Notes: generated from the sequence alone by a model not told the origin. Counted from the first letter of the stretch, positions 30,888 to 40,716 are shown. The stretch: 64,000 bases of DNA from CAVPJW01 sp963705525 (GCA_963705525.1 CAVPJW010000004.1:1550001-1614000), one strand, 5' to 3'. Numbers and translations: made by a program.

Positions 30888-31744
30888 CGCTTCACGAGCA
30901 TCTCGCGGGCGCCCGCGCGCGGCTCGAGAGCGCGGGCATCGAGCGATCGGAAGCCTCGCTCGATGCCGAGCTCCTCGCGCGTCAGGTGCTGGGGTGGGAT
31001 CGCGCCCGACTCATCGCCGAGCGCTACCAGGCGGCGCCGGACGATTTCGCCCCTCGGTTCAGCCCGCTCGTCGCCCGCCGCGAGCGGCGGGAGCCGGTCG
31101 CATACATTCTCGGAGTCCGAGAGTTCTGGGGCCTGAGCTTCGAGGTGTCACCGGCGGTTCTCATCCCCCGACCCGAAACCGAGCTCATCGTCGAAGCGGT
31201 GCTGGGCTGCCTGCAGGATCAAAGCACAGCCGCGGATCCGATCCTCGTCGATGTGGGGACCGGCAGCGGATGTCTCGCGATTGCCGTCGCAGTGAAACGG
31301 CCCAACGCTCGAGTCATCGCCACCGACCTGTCCTACGCGGCGCTGACCGTTGCCCGTCGCAACGCGATACGGCACGGCGTCGCTTCCCGAGTCGCGTTCG
31401 TGACCGCCAACGGCCTGGATACCTTGTCCGGCACGGTTGACCTGGTGATGTCGAACCCGCCCTATGTGCCTGTGGCCGAGATCGACACGCTGGCGCCGGA
31501 GATCCTCCACCACGAGCCGCGCCTGGCGCTCGGTGGAGGCGACGATGGGCTAAGCGTGTTCAGGCAGCTTGTGGCTCAGGCGCATGCGGCGCTCAAGCCG
31601 GGCGGGTGGTTCGTTTGCGAGTTCGGCTCCGGCCAGGCCGAATCGATTACCCGACTCGTCTCGGGCGCGAGTCAATGGCGACTCGATCGGATTGATGCCG
31701 ATCTGCAGGGAATTCCTCGAACGCTCGTGCTCCAGAAACGTTGA
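30884..31744 (+). CDS. prmC: Release factor glutamine methyltransferase
   Basis: 286 aa. N-terminal helical domain, then the Rossmann methyltransferase with motif I VDVGTGSGCLAIAVAV and the catalytic NPPY in VMSNPPYVPVAE, which methylates the Gln of the release-factor GGQ. It is translationally coupled to prfA. Confidence 0.96.
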   Translation: MTLHEHLAGARARLESAGIERSEASLDAELLARQVLGWDRARLIAERYQAAPDDFAPRFSPLVARRERREPVAYILGVREFWGLSFEVSPAVLIPRPETELIVEAVLGCLQDQSTAADPILVDVGTGSGCLAIAVAVKRPNARVIATDLSYAALTVARRNAIRHGVASRVAFVTANGLDTLSGTVDLVMSNPPYVPVAEIDTLAPEILHHEPRLALGGGDDGLSVFRQLVAQAHAALKPGGWFVCEFGSGQAESITRLVSGASQWRLDRIDADLQGIPRTLVLQKR

Positions 31745-31746
31745 GA

Positions 31747-31793
31747 GAACCGTCGAATCTGAACCTTAGAACCGTAGAACCCCAGAACCAAAG
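31747..31793 (+). repeat. Phased 8-base repeats before the HIT gene
   Basis: Four in-phase units GAACCTTA, GAACCGTA, GAACCCCA, GAACCAAA at 31761-31792 abut the next start codon, after two looser copies (GAACCGTC, GAATCT). They occupy the place of the ribosome-binding site. Confidence 0.7.
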
Positions 31794-32138
31794 ATGTCCG
31801 ACTGCTTGTTCTGTAAGATCGTGGCGGGAGAGATTCCGGCATCCTTCGTCTACGAAGACGATCACATGGTCGCCATCAACGACATCAACCCGCAGGCGCC
31901 GATGCACGTGCTTCTCATACCTCGGAAACACATTGCCACGTTGAACGACGTCACCGAGGCCGATCGGCCTCTGATAGGTGACATGGTTTCACAGGCAGCG
32001 CGGATCGCTGCTCAGCGCGGTTTCGCCGATCGTGGTTATCGGACCGTTTTCAACTGCAATAGTGAAGCTGGCCAGACGGTGTTTCACCTTCACCTGCACG
32101 TTCTCGCCGGCCGCTCACTGAACTGGCCGCCGGGCTAG
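31794..32138 (+). CDS. HIT-family nucleotide hydrolase (HinT-like)
   Basis: 114 aa. The histidine triad is in TVFHLHLHVLAGR near residue 100; CLFCKIVAGEIPA gives the N-terminal CxxC often seen in this group. HinT enzymes cleave AMP-lysine and other nucleoside phosphoramidates. No Shine-Dalgarno is visible because short GAACC repeats fill the spacer after prmC. Confidence 0.94.
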   Translation: MSDCLFCKIVAGEIPASFVYEDDHMVAINDINPQAPMHVLLIPRKHIATLNDVTEADRPLIGDMVSQAARIAAQRGFADRGYRTVFNCNSEAGQTVFHLHLHVLAGRSLNWPPG

Positions 32139-32959
32139 CCGTTCTCTCGCGTCAACAAATACCTGCCCCGGTGCTCGTTCCGCTCGAGCACAAAGCCCGT
32201 CGCGCGATAGCCCTTTCCGAAGTAGTGGACGAAGAGTTCGCGAGTGGCGAACCGCCAGTGGAGCGCCACGGACGGGTCGGTCAACTGCATTTCGGTAAAG
32301 CCGGTCGGGATCTCAAGCCACAGTCGCGGCTCGGTCCGTGAGAGGTCGGTCGATTCGCACGAGCGCCAGGGCCCGTCGAGACGGGTGGCATTCACGATGG
32401 GATCGCCGGCTGTGGCCATCGGCTCGCCCACCTTGCCCTCGATATGCGCCTGGACGAGCGGCGACGACAGCCACCACTCCGCGACCAATCGATCGGTGGG
32501 CGTTCCGCGGTGCAGCACGCTCGTAGATTCGCCGTAGATATTCTCCTCGTACTCTTCCGAGACCACGCCGAGCTTCCGGAAGTTCAGGTGGGCGTTCAGG
32601 GCCTGGAGCGGATCGAACGTCCATTCCATCAGTTCGAATCCCATCTCGATCGCCCGCTTGCGTTGCTCGAGCTTGAGCAGGTGACCCAGCCCGCTGTTTC
32701 GGTGCGAGTCGATCACGCCGAGCATGTGCGACCACTGCGTGGGCTTGCCCTTACGGATCCCGGTCAGCGAGTAGACGAATCCGACCATCTCGCCCGATTC
32801 ATCGAACGCTCCAATCAGCACCCCGCCCCGCTTGACGGTGATGACGAGGATCGGCACCGGCACCAGGTCCTCGTAACTGCACCCCCAGACGAGGCGTTCC
32901 AGCTCGACCACGCGCTTGAAGTCGTCGAGCGTGTTGAGATCGCGAAGCGTGAAAGCCAT
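32135..32959 (-). CDS. GNAT-family acetyltransferase, COG3375-like
   Basis: 274 aa. The acetyl-CoA loop region is SHMLGVIDSHRNSGLGHLLKLEQR; WTFDPLQALNAHLNFRKLG follows, a segment characteristic of a less studied GNAT group. About 130 C-terminal residues extend beyond the GNAT core and include WLEIPTGF and HYFGKGYRATGFVL. Substrate unknown. Its 3' end overlaps the HIT gene by four bases on the opposite strand. Confidence 0.8.
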   Translation of the reverse strand: MAFTLRDLNTLDDFKRVVELERLVWGCSYEDLVPVPILVITVKRGGVLIGAFDESGEMVGFVYSLTGIRKGKPTQWSHMLGVIDSHRNSGLGHLLKLEQRKRAIEMGFELMEWTFDPLQALNAHLNFRKLGVVSEEYEENIYGESTSVLHRGTPTDRLVAEWWLSSPLVQAHIEGKVGEPMATAGDPIVNATRLDGPWRSCESTDLSRTEPRLWLEIPTGFTEMQLTDPSVALHWRFATRELFVHYFGKGYRATGFVLERNEHRGRYLLTRENG

Positions 32960-33006
32960 GGCGTCAGCTACCGAAGATGAACGTGTGATTTCGGGTCGCC
33001 GCGTTG

Positions 33007-33705
33007 TTAGAGAAGCGCCGGCAGTTCGCTCAGGCTTCTGATGACAGGCACATCGTCAATCGCCGCTCGATCACGCCCTGACGGTGTCGTGTCGTCGGAT
33101 CTCTTCACGAGGACCGCCCGCATGCCGATGCGTCTGGCACCATCGATGTCCTGGCGGATGCTGTCGCCGACCATGATCGCCTCACGCGGCTTGACGTTCA
33201 GCAGCTCGAGCGCCTTCTCGAAGATGCTTGGATGCGGCTTCATGTACCCGTGATCCGAGGATGAAATCGCCGCGTCGATGAGGCCGTTCAGCTCGAAGTG
33301 CGTCTGGAACGACGTCAGGCAGCGGTGCGTGTTCGAGATGAGCCCAATCCGGAGGCCCGCCGAGGCGAGAGCCTGCAGCACGGCCGGGACTTCCTCGTAG
33401 AGCGAGAAGTGCTGGCAGGCTGCCCATTCGTCGTAAATCTCCCGGGCGCAGGCATCCAGCGCGGGCCCGGTGCCGCCCATCTGCTCGATGATGTGCCTCG
33501 TGTAATGAACGAAAATCTTTGAATCGTAGAAGGATTCCTGTGCCTCATCCAGAAGGAACGACGCGCTCGCCACCGCCTGCTCGAAGCGAGACGGATCGAC
33601 AGACATTCCGTGACTCGCACAGAACTGCTGGTACCCCTCGCCTCGGAACGTCGGGCCGGGATAAATCAGCGTGAAATCAACGTCGAAGCAGACGGCACGG
33701 ATCAT
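33007..33705 (-). CDS. HAD-family hydrolase
   Basis: 232 aa. HAD motif I is FDVDFTLIYPG, so the nucleophile Asp is present; motif II is GLISNTHR, motif III the Lys in KPHPSIFEKAL, and motif IV MVGDSIRQDIDGARRIG. A helical cap lies between motifs I and II. It is probably a phosphatase for a small metabolite. A large inverted repeat lies between its start and the M16 gene behind it. Confidence 0.9.
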   Translation of the reverse strand: MIRAVCFDVDFTLIYPGPTFRGEGYQQFCASHGMSVDPSRFEQAVASASFLLDEAQESFYDSKIFVHYTRHIIEQMGGTGPALDACAREIYDEWAACQHFSLYEEVPAVLQALASAGLRIGLISNTHRCLTSFQTHFELNGLIDAAISSSDHGYMKPHPSIFEKALELLNVKPREAIMVGDSIRQDIDGARRIGMRAVLVKRSDDTTPSGRDRAAIDDVPVIRSLSELPALL

Positions 33706-33720
33706 GGGTTGACGACAGAC

Positions 33721-33830
33721 AGCAATGAGCGATGAGCAACGAGCGATGGGTGCACGAATCTCATTGCTCGTTGCTCATTACTCATTGCTCGTTGCTCGTT
33801 GCTCTATGGCTCGTTGCTGATCGATGTAGG
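33721..33830. repeat. Heptad repeats forming a 28-base inverted repeat
   Basis: The left arm at 33721-33748 pairs with 33762-33789 with only three mismatches and a 13-base loop. Both arms are built from 7-base units such as TGCTCGT and TGCTCAT, which run on into the 3' end of the M16 gene (TGCTCGT-TGCTCTA). It may act as a transcription stop between the two minus-strand genes. Confidence 0.75.
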
Positions 33831-35088
33831 GCCCCGCAATGACGACGGTGGCCCGGTCCGGATCCAGAACCCGGCGGGCCGCGGCCTGCACGTCCTCGAG
33901 CGTGACGGCCTCGAGAAGAGCCGGCAGGCGGCGATCGTAATCGAGTCCCAGGCCAAAGAGCTCCGCGGCCTGGAGGAAACTCGCGACGCCCGCGTTCGTT
34001 TCCAGGTTTCTTGGAAGCGATCCGATCAGGTACTGCCGGGACTCCTGCACGTCGCGATCGGTGAATCCTGGTGAGATCGCCGCGCGCAGCTCTTCATCGA
34101 TGGAGCGAATCGCCCGATCGACGTTGGCTGGATTGACACCCGCTCGTATGACGAGCGGACCCGTGCCGATATTCGCGTCGAGCGAGCTGAAGACATAGTA
34201 CGCCATGCCCTGTCGCTCGCGAATCGAATCGCCCAGCCGGCCTCCGAGGGCGTACTGCCCGAGCGCGTGATTCATGATCCACAACGCATAGAAGGCCGGA
34301 TCCGATCTCGAGGCGGCGACAAAGCCGTACGCAATGTCGGCCTGCGCCTTGTTCATCATCGAAAGCACTTCAATGTGTCGCGTCGAGCGGGCGGCGGGTG
34401 GCGGCACACCTATGTCGGCTGGCACGCCTGCCTGCCAATCGCGAAAGATGCGCGACGACGACTCGATCACCTGGGATGGATCGACGTCTCCGACGACAAC
34501 GAGCGAAAGAGTGGACGGCGAAAACCGGCTTCGATAGAAGCGCTCGAGCGCGCCGGCGTCGATCGATCCGACGCTCTCCACCGTTCCCTTGGCTTTTCGC
34601 CCATAGGGATGCGGCGCCGGATAGAGCAAGGCCATCAGCCGTTCGACGGCGACGACGGCTGGGCTGTCCTCGTCTTGTCGAATCGCCGTGATGATCTCCC
34701 CGCGCCGGCGGACGACCTGCTCATCGGGGAACGTCGGTCGCATGACCACGTCGCCGAGCAGATCGAGCAGGTGATCGAAGTCCTCGGAGAGGCACGTGCA
34801 GCTGACCGTGACCTGGTGTCGAGTGGTGCCGATGGACCATGACACGCCGCGACAATCGATCTCTTCGGCGATCTGATCTGCCGAACGCCTGGCGGTTCCC
34901 CGGTCGATTGTCCGGGACATGAAATGCGCCAGCCCGAGCTGGCCATCGGGATCGTAGAGACTCCCCGCGTGAATCGCCGCGTGGATCGTCACCGCCGGCG
35001 TTGTCCGCGCCTCCCTGACGATCACCACGAGCCCGTTGTCGAGCACCTGGCGGACCGGGTCGAGCGCGCGCTGAATAAGGGTCGTCAC
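33778..35088 (-). CDS. M16-family peptidase, inactive-type subunit
   Basis: 436 aa with the M16 fold (LDNGLVVIVREARTTPAVTI, FYRSRFSPSTLSLVVVGD), but the zinc motif HxxEH is replaced: GLAHFMSRTIDRG has the His, not the second Glu-His pair. In paired bacterial M16B proteases one subunit is catalytic and the other carries this kind of degenerate site. The catalytic partner lies directly upstream with a four-base overlap. The final residues (RAIEQRATSNE) are coded by the intergenic-type heptad repeats, so the 3' end has been extended by repeat DNA. Confidence 0.88.
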   Translation of the reverse strand: MTTLIQRALDPVRQVLDNGLVVIVREARTTPAVTIHAAIHAGSLYDPDGQLGLAHFMSRTIDRGTARRSADQIAEEIDCRGVSWSIGTTRHQVTVSCTCLSEDFDHLLDLLGDVVMRPTFPDEQVVRRRGEIITAIRQDEDSPAVVAVERLMALLYPAPHPYGRKAKGTVESVGSIDAGALERFYRSRFSPSTLSLVVVGDVDPSQVIESSSRIFRDWQAGVPADIGVPPPAARSTRHIEVLSMMNKAQADIAYGFVAASRSDPAFYALWIMNHALGQYALGGRLGDSIRERQGMAYYVFSSLDANIGTGPLVIRAGVNPANVDRAIRSIDEELRAAISPGFTDRDVQESRQYLIGSLPRNLETNAGVASFLQAAELFGLGLDYDRRLPALLEAVTLEDVQAAARRVLDPDRATVVIAGPYIDQQRAIEQRATSNE

Positions 35089-36449
35089 GGCTCGGCGGCA
35101 GAGGCGACAGGTTCTGTGGGCATCCGAACTTCTTCATCCGGAATGGACCGCATCGGCTCGAACCATCCGGTCGTGCGGCGGCTGGCGACGAGCCACTCGC
35201 CGGCCGCGCGGGCGACATCTTCCAAGGTGACGGCGCTGACGGACGCCTCGAGGCCGAAGTAGGTCTCCAGGCTCGCGATGGTGTGAAAGAACCCGAGCTG
35301 GTGCGCGATGTTGGTGACGCTGTCATTGTCGAACACGAGCCGGGCCCTGAGCTGACCCTTCGCCTTCTGCAACTCGCCCGGGGTGACGCCGTGCCTGGCC
35401 ACGTATTCCAGTTCACGAGCCACCACGGCTTCGAGCTCGGGCAGGGATTGGCCTTCACGAGCCGTCACAGATACCACGTGTAGAAACGGATCCTCGGTCG
35501 GCACCATGGCGCCGGAAACGGCGGATGCCAGCCCGGTCTCGACCAGCGCCTTGTACAGGCGAGTGCTTCGCTGCGGGGCCGGCGTCCTGAAGCTGGTCCA
35601 GAGGTTCAGTCCCTTGGCTCCTGTCAGCACGGCGTCGAGCACGAGCAGCGGCCAGAAGTCAGGGTGGGCAATCGCGGGCGCCGGATGCGCGACCTTCAGA
35701 TAAGCCGTCGTACCCACTTTGCGGATCACGACTCGGCGCTCGCCGACTTGCTCAGGTTCGCGAAGCGTCATGCGTGGAGGCGCCGAGCCTTCGGGAATAG
35801 CGCCAAATCGCTGTTCCACGCGCCGGAGCACCTCGTCACTATCGACGTCGCCCACGACCACGAGCGCGGCATTCCTCGGAATGTAGTACTGGCGATAGTG
35901 CTGAAAAAGATCCTCGCGCGTCATGGTTTCCAGATCGTTCAGCCACCCGATCGTCGGATGTCGGTACGTATGCGCGCGGAATGCCGTGGCGGTCAGCTCC
36001 TGATCCAGAAGCTGATCGGGATCGTTCTCGCCGCCCTGGAGCTCCGAGATGATCACGGTGCGTTCGGACTCGCAATCGTCCGGGTGGTACAGGCAGCTCG
36101 CCATCCGCTCTGATTCGATGAAGAGCATCTGATCGAGCGCATGCGACGCGGCCGTTTCGAGGTAGGTCGTCTGGTCGACCCACGTGTAGCCGTTCCAGCT
36201 TCCGCCGAAGCGTTCAATGATGCCCTTGACCTGATCGCGCGGGATGTTCGTGGTGCCTTTGAAGTTCATGTGCTCGACCCAATGAGAGATCCCCGTTCGG
36301 CCGGGACCCTCATCCTTCGAGCCCACCTTGTACCAGCACCAGACGGAGGCAAGCGGAGCCGTGTGCACCTCCTGCACGATGACCGTCAGCCCGTTGCCGA
36401 GAACGGTCGAGCGTACCGCGGGGCGCATGCTGTCTTCCGGCCGACCCAT
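35085..36449 (-). CDS. M16-family zinc protease, catalytic subunit
   Basis: 454 aa. Zinc motif HWVEHMNFKGT (HxxEH) is intact, with the third ligand expected in the ESERMASCLYHPDDCESER stretch. I start at MGRPEDSMRPAV; an earlier start would add 56 residues lying in the ileS promoter region. A TATAAT box lies six bases before this ATG with no ribosome site between. No signal peptide is seen, so it is likely cytoplasmic, processing peptides with its inactive partner. Confidence 0.9.
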   Translation of the reverse strand: MGRPEDSMRPAVRSTVLGNGLTVIVQEVHTAPLASVWCWYKVGSKDEGPGRTGISHWVEHMNFKGTTNIPRDQVKGIIERFGGSWNGYTWVDQTTYLETAASHALDQMLFIESERMASCLYHPDDCESERTVIISELQGGENDPDQLLDQELTATAFRAHTYRHPTIGWLNDLETMTREDLFQHYRQYYIPRNAALVVVGDVDSDEVLRRVEQRFGAIPEGSAPPRMTLREPEQVGERRVVIRKVGTTAYLKVAHPAPAIAHPDFWPLLVLDAVLTGAKGLNLWTSFRTPAPQRSTRLYKALVETGLASAVSGAMVPTEDPFLHVVSVTAREGQSLPELEAVVARELEYVARHGVTPGELQKAKGQLRARLVFDNDSVTNIAHQLGFFHTIASLETYFGLEASVSAVTLEDVARAAGEWLVASRRTTGWFEPMRSIPDEEVRMPTEPVASAAEP

Positions 36450-36558
36450 GCTCTCATTATACAAGTCGCATTCATGCGGCCTTGGGTCGCGCCATCGCGC
36501 CACCGAGCCGGGCCTCGAGCCCGGTTGCCCCGGGGCTTTGCGGTACAATTGATCGAAC

Positions 36559-39369
36559 ATGCCCGACTGGAAAGACACGCTGCACCTGCCGCGGACGACG
36601 TTTCCGATGAAGGCCAATCTCCAGGTGACCGAGCCCGAGATGCTCGCACGCTGGGCGGAGATGAATCTCTACGGCAGGATCCGCGAGCAGCGGAAAGGCG
36701 CGCAGAAATTCGTGCTCCACGACGGGCCGCCGTACGCCAACGGCCAGATCCATCTCGGCACGGCTCTCAACAAGATTCTGAAGGACTTCGTCGTCAAGTC
36801 CAGATCGATGGCCGGATTCTGGGCGCCGTACGTGCCCGGTTATGACTGTCACGGCCTTCCGATCGAGCTCAAGGTCGACCGGGAGCTCGGCCCGAAGAAG
36901 CGGGAAATGTCGATCGCAGACTTCCGCAGGGCGTGCCGGGCCTACGCGGAACGTTTCATCGGCGTCATGACCGCGGAGTTCCAACGGCTCGGCATCTTCG
37001 GCGAGTGGGACAACCCATATCTGACGATGAACTTTCAGTACCAGGCGGCAATCGCGCGGGCGCTGGGCAAGTTCGTCGATCAAGGCCTGGTCTACAAAGG
37101 ACGGAAGCCGGTTCACTGGTGCATCCACTGCCGCACCGCGCTCGCCGAGGCCGAAGTCGAGTACGCCGATCACTCTTCGCCGTCGATCTACGTCGAATTC
37201 CTTCTCGCCTCGGAAGGCGCCGAGGAACTCGCCCACCGTATCCCGGCCCTGAAGGACCGTCAGGTCTCTGTTCTGATTTGGACGACGACGCCCTGGACGA
37301 TTCCGTCGAACCTCGCAATCGCGTTCCATCCCGAACTCGACTACGCCGCCTATGACGTGGACGGACGCGCGGTCATCGTCGCCCAGGACCTCGCGCAGAG
37401 GGTTGGAGAGGCGGTTGGCAAGCCGTTTGGCGATCCCGTCGCGCGGATGAAGGGGAGGGAACTGGAGAGCATCAGATTCCAGCACCCGTTGTACGCGCGC
37501 GATTCCGTGGGCGTGCTCGGCGACTACGTCAACCTCGATGCCGGAACAGGAGCCGTTCACACGGCGCCCGGACACGGCGCCGACGACTTCAATACCGGCG
37601 TGAAATACGGGCTCGAGATCTATGCGCCGATCGGCCCGGGGGGGCACTTTCACGACACCGTCGAGCTTTTTGGCGGCCTGCGTGTCTTCGATGCCAACTC
37701 GAAGATCGAGGAGGCATTGAAGGCGCGCGGACGACTCTGGCATCGCGAGACTTTTTCGCACCAGTATCCGCACTGCTGGCGATGCCACAACCCCGTGATC
37801 TTTCTGGCCACCTCGCAGTGGTTCATCCGGATGGACGGCGAGCTCGGTGGCGGCACGGGTTCGACGGCTGGCACGCTTCGGGCCGTCGCGCTCGACGCGA
37901 TCGATCACAAGGTGAAGTGGTTCCCGGCGTGGGGCCACGACCGCATGGCTGGCATGGTGGGCGGTCGACCCGACTGGTGCATCTCGCGTCAGCGTGCCTG
38001 GGGTGTGCCCATTCCCTCGGTTGACTGCTCGAGCTGCGGCGAAGCCCTCCTGACGTCTGCGCTGGTGGAACGGGCGGCCGCCGTCTTCGACACCTACGGA
38101 GCCGACTCGTGGTACGAGCGCCCGATTGAGGAATTCATTCCGGCCGGTCTCGCCTGCCCTTCATGCGGCGGAACGACCTTCGAGCGCGAGCGGGACATTC
38201 TCGACGTGTGGTTCGACTCCGGCTCGAGCCACGAAGCCGTGCTCCCGTTCTGGCCCGATCTGCAGTGGCCGGCAGACATCTATCTCGAGGGTAGCGATCA
38301 GCATCGCGGCTGGTTCCAGAGCTCGCTGCTCGTAGGGCTCGGCACGCGCGGGCGCCCACCCTTCCACCAGGTGCTGACGCACGGATTCTTCATCGATGAA
38401 GATGGCCGAAAGATGTCCAAGTCGCTCGGCAACACGATCGACCCTCAGGACATCATCAAGGAAAGCGGAGCCGAAATCCTTCGGCTGTGGGTTGCGATGG
38501 TGGACTATCGCGACGAAATGCGGATCAGCAAGCAGATCCTCGAGCGCGTGGTCGAGGCTTACCGGAAGATCCGCAACACGATGCGGTATCTGCTGGCCAA
38601 CTTGTACGACTTCGATCCGGCTGTCGACATGGTGCCGAGCGACAAACGCGAGGATGTCGACCGCTTCATCCTGGCCCGGTACGCCGAGGTTGCGGGGCGG
38701 ATCCTCGGCGCGTACGACGAGTACGACTACCCGACCATCTTCCAGCTGGTCAACGCGTTCACCACGGTCGATCTGAGCGCGTTCTACAACGACGTGTCGA
38801 AGGACAGGCTGTACACCTTTGGAGCGCGCTCGATTGAACGGCGCGCGTCGCAGACGGCGATGTACATCATGGCGGATGGGCTGACGAGACTGCTCGCGCC
38901 TATCCTGCCGGTCACCGCGGAAGAACTCTGGCGCCATCTGCCCGGCAGACGAGAGGACTCGGTGCACATGGCGGTGTTCCCGACGGCGGGCCAGCTGGCG
39001 CCGCTCATCGACCGCGAACGGCTCGAGCGCTGGACGAAGTTGATGGCTCTTCGGGAGCAGGTGCTGGGCCAGATTGAGCCTCTTCGCAAGGGAAAGCAGA
39101 TCGGCTCGTCGCTGCAGGCGAAGGTCGTCCTGTCGGCGCCTCCGTCCGAGCTCAAATGGCTCGATTCCCATGGGCGAGACCTCCCGATGCTCTTCATCGT
39201 GTCGCAGGTTTCGATCGCGCCGCCTGACGGCGCCGATTCAATCACGGTGGCAGTCGAGCGGGCCGACGGTGAGAAGTGCGAACGATGCTGGCGATATGTC
39301 TCGGCGCTGTCGAACGAACGCATCTGCGATCGTTGTGAGGAAGCGCTGCGCGAGACGGTCAGGCCATAG
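36559..39369 (+). CDS. ileS: Isoleucyl-tRNA synthetase
   Basis: 936 aa, class Ia synthetase of normal length. The HIGH-type signature is GQIHLGTALNKILKDF and the KMSKS is RKMSKSLGNTI; the editing domain includes LIWTTTPWTIPSN. The C-terminal zinc ribbon is CERCWRYVSAL and CDRCEEAL. It is followed at eight bases by lspA, the common ileS-lspA operon. A TACAAT box lies nine bases before the ATG. Confidence 0.98.
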   Translation: MPDWKDTLHLPRTTFPMKANLQVTEPEMLARWAEMNLYGRIREQRKGAQKFVLHDGPPYANGQIHLGTALNKILKDFVVKSRSMAGFWAPYVPGYDCHGLPIELKVDRELGPKKREMSIADFRRACRAYAERFIGVMTAEFQRLGIFGEWDNPYLTMNFQYQAAIARALGKFVDQGLVYKGRKPVHWCIHCRTALAEAEVEYADHSSPSIYVEFLLASEGAEELAHRIPALKDRQVSVLIWTTTPWTIPSNLAIAFHPELDYAAYDVDGRAVIVAQDLAQRVGEAVGKPFGDPVARMKGRELESIRFQHPLYARDSVGVLGDYVNLDAGTGAVHTAPGHGADDFNTGVKYGLEIYAPIGPGGHFHDTVELFGGLRVFDANSKIEEALKARGRLWHRETFSHQYPHCWRCHNPVIFLATSQWFIRMDGELGGGTGSTAGTLRAVALDAIDHKVKWFPAWGHDRMAGMVGGRPDWCISRQRAWGVPIPSVDCSSCGEALLTSALVERAAAVFDTYGADSWYERPIEEFIPAGLACPSCGGTTFERERDILDVWFDSGSSHEAVLPFWPDLQWPADIYLEGSDQHRGWFQSSLLVGLGTRGRPPFHQVLTHGFFIDEDGRKMSKSLGNTIDPQDIIKESGAEILRLWVAMVDYRDEMRISKQILERVVEAYRKIRNTMRYLLANLYDFDPAVDMVPSDKREDVDRFILARYAEVAGRILGAYDEYDYPTIFQLVNAFTTVDLSAFYNDVSKDRLYTFGARSIERRASQTAMYIMADGLTRLLAPILPVTAEELWRHLPGRREDSVHMAVFPTAGQLAPLIDRERLERWTKLMALREQVLGQIEPLRKGKQIGSSLQAKVVLSAPPSELKWLDSHGRDLPMLFIVSQVSIAPPDGADSITVAVERADGEKCERCWRYVSALSNERICDRCEEALRETVRP

Positions 39370-39377
39370 AAGGCTCC

Positions 39378-39899
39378 GTGACGGACACCCTGGAACCAGT
39401 CGAGATCCGGTTGCTGCGCGTCTCAGAGCTCTGGCTCGCCGCGGTGGTCGTGGTGGCGGATCAGGCTACCAAGGCGCTCGTTCGGGCGCTGCTGCCACTC
39501 CACGAGTCCGTCACCGTTCTTCCGGGATTCATGGATCTGACGCACGTGCGGAATACGGGGGCTGCCTTCGGCATCCTGAACGCCGCCGAGTTTCCCTTCA
39601 AGGGCCCGATCATCGCGCTCATCGCGACTGTTGCGTTGATCGGTGTGGGCTTCTACGCCGCGGCCCTGCCCGCCAGTCAGCGGGCGGCGCGTTACGGGCT
39701 CGCACTCGTTCTTGGCGGCGCCGCGGGTAACCTGGTCGATCGCGTCACGGCCGGGTACGTTGTAGACTTCGTGGACGTTTACTGGCGCAACTATCATTTC
39801 TGGGCGTTCAATGTCGCCGACGCCGCCATCACGATCGGTGTTTCGCTGATGATATTCGACATGCTCGGTCTCACTCGCCGTGTTCCCCAGACTTCTTGA
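39378..39899 (+). CDS. lspA: Lipoprotein signal peptidase II
   Basis: 173 aa, GTG start. Four membrane helices; catalytic aspartates lie in GNLVDRVTAGYVVDFVDVYW and FNVADAAITIG, and the family's DQATKALVR and RNTGAAFGIL are present. It cleaves signal peptides of prolipoproteins after Lgt acts; lgt is the next gene and overlaps by 20 bases. Confidence 0.97.
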   Translation: MTDTLEPVEIRLLRVSELWLAAVVVVADQATKALVRALLPLHESVTVLPGFMDLTHVRNTGAAFGILNAAEFPFKGPIIALIATVALIGVGFYAAALPASQRAARYGLALVLGGAAGNLVDRVTAGYVVDFVDVYWRNYHFWAFNVADAAITIGVSLMIFDMLGLTRRVPQTS

Positions 39900-40690
39900 G
39901 CTCGGCCCCATTACGATTTACACCTACGGGGTGCTGCTCGCAGCCGCGTACCTCGTGGGACTGAAGCTCGCGCTCGTTCGCGCGCGGCAGCAGGGACTCG
40001 ACCCCGCGCGGACCCTCGATCTCGGCATCGCCATCATCGTGAGCGCGCTGGTGGGCGCCAAGTTGATGCTGCTGATCGTGGACTTCCAGTACTTCAGGGA
40101 GCGGCCGGCCGAGCTCCTGTCCCTGGTTCGATCGGGCGGCGTCTTTTACGGCGGTCTCATCGGCGCGGTCGTCGTCGCCTTGTGGTACATGCGGCGTCAT
40201 GGCCTGCCCGTGTGGACAACGTGCGATGTCTTCGCGCCGGGCATCGCGCTGGGCCACGCCGTCGGTCGAATCGGGTGCCTCATGGCCGGATGCTGTTACG
40301 GCAAAGCCACGACGCTGCGCGTGGGGCATCACGTTCACCGATCCGTTCGCGGCCGCCAACGTCGGCACGCCCCTGGGCGTCGCGCTCCACCCGACACAGC
40401 TTTACGAAGCCGGAGCCGAGCTGGCCATCCTTGCCCTGCTCCTGGTCATGGAGCGGCGAGGTCGCGCATTTCCAGGGCGCACGTTCTGGATCTACATGTT
40501 TCTCTACGGCGTCTCGCGGTTCGTGATCGAGATGTTCCGCGGCGACGAGCGCGGCATCGTCTTCGGCGTCCTATCCACCTCGCAGTTCATTTCCGTCCTG
40601 ATTGTGCCACTCAGCATCGCGATGCTCATCTGGCTGGCCCGAGCCCCGCGTCCGGAACCGGCTGGCGCCCGGAAGAAAGCGGCGGCATAG
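39880..40690 (+). CDS. lgt: Prolipoprotein diacylglyceryl transferase, frameshifted
   Basis: Transfers diacylglycerol to the lipobox cysteine. The N-terminal part (PITIYTYGVLLAAAYLVGL, GGVFYGGLIGAVV, and the signature GHAVGRIGCLMAGCCYGKAT) is in one frame, the rest (WGITFTDPFAAANVGTPLGV, HPTQLYEAGAELA, YGVSRFVIEMFRGDER) in the next. The break is at CTGCGCGTGGGGC near 40318; removing one C gives the expected L-x-W-G-I-T. Because Lgt is usually essential in Gram-negatives, a sequencing error is more likely than a true mutation. GTG start inside lspA. Confidence 0.9.
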
Positions 40691-40716
40691 GCGCCTCGCG
40701 CCGCAGGCCGCGAGGC

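Noticed and set aside
36472..37938. A 488-residue minus-strand frame opposite ileS.
   Set aside because: Antisense of a complete isoleucyl-tRNA synthetase; no recognisable domains.
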